Position numbers and translations under genes: made by a program. The notes under the pieces are model-generated. The model was not told the origin of the DNA and ran no database searches. It saw nothing but the letters and a program-made list of their open reading frames with translations. From Serratia sp. FDAARGOS_506 (GTDB lineage: Bacteria > Pseudomonadota > Gammaproteobacteria > Enterobacterales > Enterobacteriaceae), in contig NZ_CP033831.1 in assembly GCF_003812745.1 (NCBI RefSeq), forward strand, positions 3,100,001-3,164,000: a stretch of 64,000 nucleotides of DNA, in the 5' to 3' direction. This document shows positions 1 through 6,922 of this stretch, in pieces; the first letter of the stretch is position 1; the number at the start of each line of letters is the position of its first letter.

Positions 1-1
1 G

Positions 2-559
2 TTGCTATTCTGGGCGATAAATAACGCTATCTTTGACAAGAACACGCCAGAGCGACTCAAGATCATTACAGATTTGGTCAAGGCGGGGGCAGACCCACTG
101 CAGCCTAGGCCGGAAGGGAGAAGTAGCCCCGCTGAATTTGTTATGAAAGCAGATAAGGGAGTCTGGATAAAATCCATGTTAGATGGGGGGCTCTCTCCTA
201 ATGCAAAAGATAAAATCAACAATAAGCCAATTATATTTAAAAGTATTCTTGCGAAGAATACAGAGACATTAGAGGTCATGTTGGATTATGGTGCGGATAT
301 AAATATAAGAAATTCACTGGGTGATACGCTGCTCATCGATGCTTTAGACTATCACTCCTATGACCACGTCATTCTTTTATTAGAAAAAGGCGCCGATAGC
401 GATATAAGAGGCAACTCGGGGTGGACGATGGGTAATCAACTACAACGGCTGATTAATAGGAGTCAGGACGGCAGTGAGGCGAAAGAGTCTCTTGAGCGCA
501 TCAAAGACGAGCTAATTAAGCGTGGTGGGAAATGGCCACCTCTCCCTGTCAGTAAATAA
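2..559 (+). CDS. Ankyrin-repeat protein, 5'-truncated by window edge (probable T6SS immunity paralog)
   Basis: The reading frame is open from the first bases, so the true start lies outside the window; the visible 185 residues are the C-terminal part. The sequence is built of ankyrin-type helices with motifs such as LVKAGADPLQP, LDYGADINIRN and LLEKGADSDIRG. It is a paralog of the next gene: about 36 consecutive residues from LFWAINNAIF onward are identical, and the two then diverge towards the C terminus. Proteins of this form sit beside type VI secretion phospholipase (Tle) effectors in Serratia and Enterobacter and act as immunity proteins. That role is inferred from resemblance, because the effector gene would lie left of the window. 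Confidence 0.75.
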   Translation: MLFWAINNAIFDKNTPERLKIITDLVKAGADPLQPRPEGRSSPAEFVMKADKGVWIKSMLDGGLSPNAKDKINNKPIIFKSILAKNTETLEVMLDYGADINIRNSLGDTLLIDALDYHSYDHVILLLEKGADSDIRGNSGWTMGNQLQRLINRSQDGSEAKESLERIKDELIKRGGKWPPLPVSK

Positions 560-648
560 GCCGTTCTCAGTATCCCAAGGGTGTAGAGGGATACTGATAC
601 GGTAATAAAGCAAAGTTGGGCCGTGGTTATGTTAAAAATGGAGATGGC

Positions 649-1392
649 ATGAGGCACAGCACTCTTATCATTATCATGTTGCTGTCGATGCTCATGATGC
701 AGGGATGCGAACAAGGTAGGGATCTACAACCACAGGATTACTTTGAAGGGAAGCAGCTGGACATCGCCAAGATCATCTACGAGGGTGACAGGCAAAAGCT
801 GGATAAGGTTTTACCGACGGTAAGCAAAGAAACGTTAAATCGGCCGGCCAAGGCGGAGATGACGTTATTATTCTGGGCGATAAATAACGCTATCTTTGAC
901 AAGAACACGCCAGAGCGGCTCAAGATCATTACGGATCTGGTCAAGGCGGGAGCAGACCCACTGCAGCCAAGAGCTGAGGGGGGGAGTAGCCCAGCTGAAT
1001 TTGTTATGAAGGCGAATAAAGGCGTATGGATACAAGCTATGTTAGAGGGCGGGCTCTCTCCAAATGCCAGAGATAAGGTTCATAATCAACCCATTATATT
1101 TGAAAGTTTTGATGCGGCGAACACCGAAACATTAAAGATATTAATTGCATACAAAGCTGATGTTAATATCAAAGGCGCTATGAGCCGAATGCCATTAATT
1201 AATGCGCTGTATAACAGCTGCCCTGAGCACATTGAGGTTCTTTTGGCTCATGGCGCTAACCCCTTAGCCAAAGATGACTTTAATGACAGCTTCCTTTCTC
1301 TGATTTCTGCGGAAATAGCCAAAGGGGATAAGAGCAATGCGTACATAAAAAAGCTAATTAAAATTAAAGGAAAAATAAAACAGGTGAATTAG
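649..1392 (+). CDS. Ankyrin-repeat lipoprotein (probable T6SS phospholipase immunity protein)
   Basis: A 247-residue protein. I chose the ATG at 649 over the upstream TTG at 616 because it gives a clean lipoprotein signal peptide: MRH, a hydrophobic stretch, then lipobox LMMQGC with Cys at residue 20. This predicts a periplasmic, membrane-anchored protein. After the conserved LQPQDYFEGKQL segment come ankyrin-type repeats (LVKAGADPLQP, LIAYKADVNIKG, LLAHGANPLAKD). It lies 57 bp after a near-duplicate gene on the same strand. The family resembles Tli-type immunity lipoproteins that neutralise Tle phospholipases in the periplasm. The C-terminal third differs strongly from the upstream copy, as expected if effector specificity lies there. 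Confidence 0.8.
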   Translation: MRHSTLIIIMLLSMLMMQGCEQGRDLQPQDYFEGKQLDIAKIIYEGDRQKLDKVLPTVSKETLNRPAKAEMTLLFWAINNAIFDKNTPERLKIITDLVKAGADPLQPRAEGGSSPAEFVMKANKGVWIQAMLEGGLSPNARDKVHNQPIIFESFDAANTETLKILIAYKADVNIKGAMSRMPLINALYNSCPEHIEVLLAHGANPLAKDDFNDSFLSLISAEIAKGDKSNAYIKKLIKIKGKIKQVN

Positions 1393-1550
1393 ATGGTCTC
1401 GACTCTCATGGGGGACAATGCCGGCACTTCCCCCAGTGCAGTACTATGACATGATGACATACAGGAAGATGATGGGATGTGCCATCAAAGAGCACCCAGC
1501 CGACGGCGACTAGAGTGCTGTTGTTAAGTATCGTTCGTGATGCCATCTCT

Positions 1551-1959
1551 TTGAACAGCGGCGCCGCCAAAAATCGTTTTGACTGCAAGCACCTGAACAA
1601 AGGTTGTGCGGCGGGCTATATCGCTAAATACATTGCAAAAACATCGACGGCTACGCGCTGGATGGTGAGCGCGATCATGAAACCGATGAACTGTTGACCG
1701 AGACGGCCGCCGCCGTCACTGCGTGGGCGTCAACGTGGAATTCCACTTTATCGGCCTGCCGTCGCGCGGTGCATGGCGTGAGTGTCGCAAGATCCGCTCT
1801 GTCAGTCTAGCCGATGAGTTTGACGAAACCGTTGAGGCGGTGCGCGCTGCTGCTGATGCCGGTGACTTTGCCGCTTACATTCTGGCGCAGGGTGGCCCTA
1901 ACGGCGTTCTCAAGTGTTATGAGAGGGGGGGCAAACATGGTAATGGTACAGCCTCATGA
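1551..1959 (+). pseudogene. Remnant of P2-type phage replication gene A (frameshifted)
   Basis: Three adjacent pieces in three different frames read as the C-terminal half of the P2 GpA replication initiation endonuclease. They are GAAKNRFDCKHLNKG...GYIAKYIAK up to about 1640, then NIDGYALDGERDHETDE...AAVTAWAST to about 1729, then FIGLPSRGAWRECRK...SLADEFDETVEAVRAAADAGD to about 1930. At least two frameshifts break the gene, and the N-terminal half is missing. The orientation (rightward, towards gene Q) is that of A in a P2-like prophage. The bases from 1393 to 1550 show no gene that I can support. Confidence 0.75.
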
Positions 1960-2271
1960 TTCATAAGAGACTTTGTAAGAATGTAAAAGCTTTAGCACAG
2001 GGGATTCTTGACGGTATTGAGTCCGTACCCAAAGGCATAGCGTATAGCGTTCGCCATACATAGCAGGGCGTCGGGATAGGCTGTAGGGAATTTAAACGCC
2101 GTAATCAGCTGGAAACGGAAAGATTCATTAAGGTTGTTCGTGCTGGCTATGGCATTGAGGCCCCCCTTTGTGTGAGCTAATAGCCGTCGTCATTCGCGAC
2201 TGTTATCAACGGATGGATGTTCAAACGCAAACAGCATTAGGACAGAAATTAAATCTTGCTTAAGGTCAAAC
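1960..2271. other. Decayed region after gene A remnant, no intact gene
   Basis: About 310 bases with stops in all frames. A short plus-strand stretch reads NQLETERFIKVVRAGYGIEAPL before a stop, and the minus strand has a short open piece, but I recognise neither. The usual moron genes and the cos site of a P2-type phage would lie in this part; no clear remnant of either was seen. Confidence 0.4.
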
Positions 2272-2328
2272 CAGACCTGAACTGACAGATGCCTGTTATT
2301 TATACGGGTATCTGTCAGCCCAGGTCTG
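2272..2328. repeat. Imperfect palindrome at left edge of the DUF4334-araC cassette
   Basis: The left arm (2272-2290, CAGACCTGAACTGACAGAT) and the right arm (2310-2328) are reverse complements with two mismatches in 19. They surround GCCTGTTATTTATACGGGT. The right part, GTCAGCYCAGGTCTGARYTAATACA-like at 2314-2339, recurs at 4262-4287 with 4 differences in 26. The sequence resembles two insertion-sequence ends facing each other across a short spacer. Confidence 0.7.
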
Positions 2329-2345
2329 AGTTAATACAGCTACTA

Positions 2346-2849
2346 TTATTTTTGCACAAATTCCACAGGGAATTGTTCAATACGTTTCAAAAAGAAGAAA
2401 TAATGACGGCCGTTGGCTACAATATCAGGAAAACCTGCGAACGGCTTGCCGTCCATTACACCCATTACTGTATTGTCGTCCACTTTGCGGAAGTGGTCAA
2501 AAATTGGTGCGCCGTCATAAATCATTGTTGCCGATACCACACCGCGAAATTCTACCATTTGAATGCTGGCTTCTTGTCCGCCCATCATTTCGTTAGAAAA
2601 CAGTTTGCCAGCCTTGTTGTAGCAAACCAGTGGGGCAACATCAAATTTACCCTTAAACCATTTACCGAACCATTTAGCTTCCACTAATGCGGCCTCGCCC
2701 CAATGTCCTGATTTGAAATCACCGCCCTGCCATTTACCCATCATTTCTTTGCTTGTTACCGCAGGCAGGCTGTCAAATAGTGCGAATAAGAGTTCATCGG
2801 TGTCATGTTGTTGGGCTAATAATTGGTTGAATTGATTGATTGCTTTCAT
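2346..2849 (-). CDS. DUF4334 / GXWXG domain protein
   Basis: A 167-residue soluble protein. The N-terminal GXWXG motif (GKWQG, residues 38-42) and the following segment GGDFKSGHW match the GXWXG domain. The second half, with FRGVVSATMIYDGAPIFDHFRK and MDGKPF, fits DUF4334. The function of the family is unknown. I chose the ATG at 2849 rather than 2879 because AAAGGGAAAAAG lies just before it. The gene is clearly AT-richer than the chromosome and is divergent from the araC-type gene 125 bp away, which is a common regulator-target layout. It was probably acquired with that regulator. Confidence 0.8.
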   Translation of the reverse strand: MKAINQFNQLLAQQHDTDELLFALFDSLPAVTSKEMMGKWQGGDFKSGHWGEAALVEAKWFGKWFKGKFDVAPLVCYNKAGKLFSNEMMGGQEASIQMVEFRGVVSATMIYDGAPIFDHFRKVDDNTVMGVMDGKPFAGFPDIVANGRHYFFFLKRIEQFPVEFVQK

Positions 2850-2974
2850 CTTTTTCCCTTTCGTGAGGTTTTTCCGCACCGTTGCGGTATGAAGACATTA
2901 TAGACGAAACCATTCTTGACTCTTTCCCAATAGTCCTCAATACTTGCCTAATAATCCCAAAGTAAGGTTTTGCA

Positions 2975-3847
2975 TTGAACGAGCTTCTCACACATATCAA
3001 GCCGCACTCGCTGCTTAACCAGATTACCCAAACTACGCTTGAACCGCTGGTGCTCTACTGTGCCAATGCAGGTTTGGAAAATCAGACTTATATGCAAAGC
3101 GCCGGACTTTATGTGGTTGTACAGGGTGAGAAGGTTATCCGCATCGGCGAGCAGGAATATTGCCTTGAAACAGGCGATATGATGTGTTATTTCACAGACT
3201 TACCGATTTTGACCAAGGTGGTTGTAGCCGACATTTCAGCACCTTATTATGGTCTGAATATAAAGCTGGACTATACGGCGTTGGCAAGCCTTGCCGAGCA
3301 ACTGCCGAGAAATGAGCAAAGCTGTCTAACACCACAAGTCGTTCAGATTTCTCCTCCTCTTTGTAATGTACTGGCTCGCTTAACCAGATTGCTTGATTAT
3401 CCTAATGATGTTTCCTTTCTGTTACCTCTTTTTCAGGCAGAGATTTACTATTACTTGCTGAAAAGTGAGTTGGGCGGTTATCTTCGCCGGCAACTTAGCC
3501 GAGGGCAGGCTTTCAGCCAAATCAACCGAGCTATTCAATGGGTCTGCCACCATTTTCGTGAACCGCTTGATGTAGACAGGCTAGCTCAGGAGGTTGGAAT
3601 GAGCCGTTCAAATTTCTATCTGCATTTTAAAGAAACCACCAAGCTCACCCCATTGCAATATCAAAAAAGCCTCCGGTTAATTGAAGCTAAGAAGTTGATT
3701 AAGCAAAGAAAAATAAATATCTCTGCTATTGCTTTTGAGGTTGGTTACGAGAGCGCATCCCAATTTAGTCGGGAATACAGCCGTTATTTTGGCATCAGTC
3801 CGCAACAAGAAAGAACAGGGGGGGTAAATACCAATAATACTTTTTGA
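2975..3847 (+). CDS. AraC-family transcriptional regulator with AraC_N ligand domain
   Basis: A 290-residue regulator. Residues ~1-170 match the AraC-type arabinose-binding-like N-terminal domain of the YqhC group (YVVVQGEKVIRIGEQEY, GDMMCYFTDLPI). Residues ~185-285 hold two helix-turn-helix units (DVDRLAQEVGMSRSNFYLHFK and the INISAIAFEVGYESASQFSREYSRYFG segment with the usual GY.S.SQFSR..K-like signature). The start is uncertain: TTG at 2975 is used because no ATG occurs upstream in frame. It is divergent from the DUF4334 gene and most likely controls it. Its codon use is AT-rich and unlike the core genes, which suggests horizontal transfer. Confidence 0.85.
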   Translation: MNELLTHIKPHSLLNQITQTTLEPLVLYCANAGLENQTYMQSAGLYVVVQGEKVIRIGEQEYCLETGDMMCYFTDLPILTKVVVADISAPYYGLNIKLDYTALASLAEQLPRNEQSCLTPQVVQISPPLCNVLARLTRLLDYPNDVSFLLPLFQAEIYYYLLKSELGGYLRRQLSRGQAFSQINRAIQWVCHHFREPLDVDRLAQEVGMSRSNFYLHFKETTKLTPLQYQKSLRLIEAKKLIKQRKINISAIAFEVGYESASQFSREYSRYFGISPQQERTGGVNTNNTF

Positions 3848-4097
3848 AATTCCAAAAATAGAAAATATAAATTGTGATTAGAGCGAAATTTTATAACTTT
3901 GAGTAATAATTACATAATATCGAAAAATCTCCGGCGCAGTATCAGAGACTGCTTGCATTACTATTTATGGATATTCGCTATTCTTCAGTGCTGTGCAATT
4001 AATAGGCTTGATTCGGGTAACGGCATGCAGTTATTCCGCCGCTGAGGTTTCTGATTGGCGGGGCGTTTTAGTTCACGGTCTCTATAAGTTGTTACGG
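3848..4097. other. AT-rich spacer, no gene recognised
   Basis: The spacer lies between the araC-type gene and a transposase remnant. It opens with an A/T-rich run of about 80 bases. A short open frame from 3993 leads into the transposase remnant but shows no recognisable transposase sequence before about 4098. Confidence 0.5.
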
Positions 4098-4230
4098 GTC
4101 ATTGATGAATGGCTGGCTCACTATAATAATAGGCGGTCCATCAGGGAAAATGTGCTGTGGCCGGGCGCCAATGGAATCATTACTTGATGGAAAGCTCATC
4201 TGGGTTGAGAAAAACTTAGGCCAGATGTAA
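4098..4230 (+). pseudogene. C-terminal remnant of an IS481-type transposase
   Basis: The end of a DDE transposase is read in three frames: VIDEWLAHYNNRR (about 4101-4136), then HQGK (4139-4150), then MCCGRAPMESLLDGK and VEKNLGQM to a TAA at 4228. This is the usual end of IS481-type transposases (…HYNxERTHQGKMCCGRTPMETLLDGK…). One or two single-base deletions around 4136-4150 shift the frame. The catalytic DDE core is absent. The sequence just after the stop, ending TTTGACA at 4237, looks like the right inverted-repeat end of the element. Confidence 0.8.
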
Positions 4231-4287
4231 TTTGACAGATAGCTGTATAAATAACCGGTAAGTCAGCTCAGGTCTGAACTAATACAA
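4222..4287. repeat. Right flanking copy of the palindromic end sequence
   Basis: The order is CAGATGTAATTTGACAGAT (4222-4240), spacer AGCTGTATAAATAACCGGTA, then GTCAGCTCAGGTCTGAACTAATACA (4262-4286). Relative to the copy at 2272-2339 the outer part is a direct match (22 of 26). The spacer is inverted: GTTATTTATAC in the left copy equals GTATAAATAAC here, reverse-complemented. The cassette with the DUF4334 and araC genes therefore has related sequences at both ends. Confidence 0.65.
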
Positions 4288-4290
4288 TGA

Positions 4291-4315
4291 AGCCGCCAAT
4301 CACTGGCGGCTTTTT
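4291..4315 (+). terminator. Rho-independent terminator at the end of gene Q
   Basis: A perfect 8-bp stem AGCCGCCA / TGGCGGCT with loop ATCAC is followed by TTTTT. The T run is on the plus strand. It lies 3 bp beyond the stop of the leftward portal gene, so it can stop rightward transcription entering from the cassette and perhaps also portal transcripts. Confidence 0.7.
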
Positions 4316-4317
4316 GC

Positions 4318-5352
4318 TTATTCGGTCGGCAACTCATACGGTGCGAACTTGATCACCTCTTCCCCGATCCAGTCGTTCACCTCCTTCATGCGCTCTTGCA
4401 GCGGCGTTAGCTCGTTGCGTACAAATACCTGAGCGGCCTTTTTCACATCCCCGAAGCCGCCGGTATTGTTCGGGATAATCCCCATCATCTGCGGCGGTAC
4501 GCGGTGCGCGCTCAGCAGATCGTCGCGGCTGGCGTTCTTGATGTTAAAAAAGTCGTCTTTGGTGGCAACCTCGGACAGCGACAAAATCTTAATGCCGTCG
4601 GGTTTGCCGTTCGGGGCGTACATGAACAGATTGCGGAAGTTCCCCAAGCCCTTGGTGTCGCGCATGGCTTGGCGCATTCTGTCAACGTCGCTCGTACTCT
4701 GCGCCGCGTCGGTCATATACAGGATGTAACCGGCGTGCGCCCCGTTCTGGTAATATTTACGGCGGAACAGCGTCGCTGCCTCGTTCAGCCAGGCGGAGTT
4801 AAGCGCGCTGAGGTACTCCGGCAGGCCGTACAATTCCTGATTGATGTCCGGCTCAATCAGGTGAAAAACGCTGTCGCTCTTGAAACGGTGCGCCTCTTTC
4901 CAGTCTTGCACGAACCAGTAAGTGCCGCGATCCACGCCGCGCCGCGTGTACTTGGCCGGGGATGATTTCAGCTGCAGCGGTGCGCCGAGCCGGTTTTGGC
5001 GCTCTTCTAAATAGGCGTTGCCGAACACCAGATAATCCAGCGCATAGCGGCTAAACTCCTGCTGACTTAGCAGCCGGTGCGGGATAAACGTTGACGCTAA
5101 AATGTTGCGCTTAACGTACATCGGCGAGCTGTGATGCACGGCGGCGCGCACACTGCGTGCCAGCCCATCGAAGCTGATCGGCGGCTCGTACCACTTGCCA
5201 TTGGTTGTGCACTCGATGTAATCCAGAATTTCCCGCTTATCCAGCACAGCAGACGGCTCGCCAAAGGTGAACGCCTCAAAATCCTGCTTCTGCTCTGTTG
5301 CCGGGGCTGGCGCCGGGGTGGTAAATGCCTTGCGGCCTTTGCGCTTGCTCAT
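4318..5352 (-). CDS. Q: P2-type phage portal protein (GpQ)
   Basis: A 344-residue protein, the same length as P2 GpQ, which forms the portal vertex through which DNA enters the capsid. The start ATG at 5352 overlaps the stop of the upstream terminase gene (TGATG). Typical portal-family sequence runs throughout: an N-terminal SKRKGRKAF segment, FGNAYLEERQNRLG, LIEPDINQELYGLPEYLSAL and HRVPPQMMGIIPNNTGGFGD. The frame appears intact, although the prophage around it is not functional. Leftward orientation and adjacency to P match the PQ operon of P2. Confidence 0.92.
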   Translation of the reverse strand: MSKRKGRKAFTTPAPAPATEQKQDFEAFTFGEPSAVLDKREILDYIECTTNGKWYEPPISFDGLARSVRAAVHHSSPMYVKRNILASTFIPHRLLSQQEFSRYALDYLVFGNAYLEERQNRLGAPLQLKSSPAKYTRRGVDRGTYWFVQDWKEAHRFKSDSVFHLIEPDINQELYGLPEYLSALNSAWLNEAATLFRRKYYQNGAHAGYILYMTDAAQSTSDVDRMRQAMRDTKGLGNFRNLFMYAPNGKPDGIKILSLSEVATKDDFFNIKNASRDDLLSAHRVPPQMMGIIPNNTGGFGDVKKAAQVFVRNELTPLQERMKEVNDWIGEEVIKFAPYELPTE

Positions 5353-6456
5353 CAGTAAAACTCCAAAATGTTCGGGCTGCTGTGGCCGCTGCCTGCGGTC
5401 AGCGGTTCGTTTAAGAGGGCGTGCATGATTGACCATGCAACATCGGCGTGGCTGGCCTCTTCGCTGCGGCTGGCGGTGTAGGTTGAACGCGCGCCGCTGG
5501 CGGTCATGGTTTTGCGGATCGCCATAAAGGCGGCGGTGATGTCGGTGTGGCTGGTGTCGTATTCCAGACAGCCGCGCCCGATGGTGTCTTTTGCCTTCAG
5601 CACCATGGCGGTTTTGATTTCCGGCGTGTATTTGATTTCTCGCGCGGCTGGGAAGAACTCGCGCACCAGCTGGAAAACGCCTTGGCCGACGGTGGTTGCA
5701 TCGATGCCGATGTATTCCACGCAATATTTTTCGGTCAGGTCTTTAATCTTCTGGGCCTGCGCGGCAAAGTTCATGCCCTGCCACTGGTGGCGCTCCAGCA
5801 CGCGGAACTTGCCCCCGGCCACCATTGGCGGCGCGATCACCGCGCATCCGGCGCTGTCGCCGCCGTTTGCTTCCGATGGGTCGTAGCCGATCCACACCGG
5901 GCGATAGCCGAATGGCCGCACGGCGTAAGGGTTGAAGTCCTCCCACTCTTCCAGCGAATCGACCATGCAGCCTTGCAGCTCGGCGAACGGGAATACCGAC
6001 GCGGTATCATCCACAAATTCGCACATCAGCAAGTTCTGATACTCTGCCGGGCTGTATTCGAGCGACAGCTGATCGAGGTCAAACAGGTTACAGCCGCCAG
6101 TCAGCGCATCCTCAACCGTGACAATCTGGCGCCATTGCCCATCGCCGCACAGCACGCCTTTTGACAGGTGGCTGTGGCTGAGGTCGAGCTGAACGTGATC
6201 GGCTTTGCTGCGGCGGCCTTTGTTGAACAGTTCCCCCGACCAGAACGGATAAGCGGAGTGCGCCAGACTCGACGGCGTGGAAAAGTAGGTAGTGCGCCAC
6301 CGCTTGTGCAGCGACATCCCGCTGGCGACTTTGCGCAGCTCCTGAAACTTCGGTATCCAGAAATACTCATCCAGATACAGATTGCCGGTGTAGCTCTGCG
6401 CGGTGCGCACGTTGGTGCCGAGGAACATCAACCGGGCGCCGTTCGGCAGCACCACC
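5352..6456 (-). pseudogene. P: P2-type terminase large subunit GpP, truncated at its N-terminal end
   Basis: About 368 residues remain, beginning at DPVVLPNGARLMFLGTNV and running to the natural stop at 5352. P2 GpP is about 590 residues, so roughly the first 220 are missing, including the Walker A region of the packaging ATPase. The C-terminal nuclease part is kept (IGYDPSEANGGDSAG, YIGIDATTVGQGV, ASRSEEASHADVAW). An in-frame ATG at 6476 comes from the foreign sequence across the junction, so a shortened protein could still be made. The break lies at about 6457, where ogr sequence begins on the opposite strand. Confidence 0.88.
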
Positions 6457-6627
6457 GGATCTCTTAGTGAGAACACTAAGGAGCGTTACTATCAATGCCA
6501 AAACATAAACTGCAGTTGTACTTTTGTGACGCTGGAATCTATTCAACGGCAGATCGTTTCTCCGGGCAACGTTGATATCGCTCCGCCGCACCCAACGCGA
6601 AGCAGTCAGGGAACACTTTGGATTTAA
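6457..6627 (+). pseudogene. ogr: Ogr/Delta zinc-finger activator, C-terminal fragment
   Basis: Reading rightward from 6460: SLSENTKERYYQCQNINC, then CTFVTLESIQRQIVSPG to a TAA at 6625. This is the C-terminal ~55 residues of the P2 Ogr/Delta late-gene activator family. The second zinc-binding pair (CQNINC) is kept; the first CxxC at the N terminus is gone, so a functional finger is unlikely. The gene starts abruptly inside the terminase junction. In P2, ogr is the last late gene before the attachment site, so its position here marks the right end of the prophage. Confidence 0.85.
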
Positions 6628-6631
6628 CAAG

Positions 6632-6653
6632 AAGCCTGCGAAAGCAGTTTTTT
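6632..6653 (+). terminator. Terminator after ogr remnant
   Basis: AAGCCTGC, a GAAA tetraloop, then GCAGTTTTTT. The stem has one C:T mismatch that looks like decay of an original GCCTGC/GCAGGC stem. It lies 5 bp past the ogr stop and is rightward. Confidence 0.65.
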
Positions 6654-6756
6654 ATGCCCATAAAATAGCTGTCGCCACTTTGCCGCCATAGGAGGGTAGT
6701 TATGTGTTTTTCAGCCTATTGCTTTATAAAGAAATTTTTTTCAAGGCAACAAAAAA

Positions 6757-6793
6757 CCCGATAATCTTGAACCTAAAAGGCGGGATTATCGGG
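6757..6793 (-). terminator. Terminator for ybjL, leftward
   Basis: A perfect 10-bp inverted repeat, CCCGATAATC / GATTATCGGG, with a 17-base loop. On the minus strand it is followed by TTTTTT. It lies about 130 bp past the ybjL stop. The sequence between ogr and this hairpin (6654-6756) and between the hairpin and ybjL shows no gene; a phage attachment site could be here but none is identifiable from one end. Confidence 0.65.
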
Positions 6794-6922
6794 CTCCACA
6801 AAATGGGGACATCAAAGAAAAGCAGTGGCACTAATTCAGACTGCGGCCCCCAATGAAAGTTCTGGCCGGCGACAAAAAAATCAAAATATTTTTATCACCG
6901 ATCCATCTCTCCCGCTAATCGA

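Noticed and set aside
463-714. Minus-strand open frame across the gap between the ankyrin genes
   Set aside because: It overlaps both ankyrin genes, has no ribosome site and resembles no family.
1406-1600. Minus-strand frame of 64 codons near the gene A remnant
   Set aside because: It is the reverse of the phage A pseudogene and flanking decayed DNA, without a recognisable product.
4240-4318. P2-type cos site next to gene Q
   Set aside because: A GGCG-rich cos core was expected here but only IS-end sequence and a terminator are found; cos was probably lost with the insertion.
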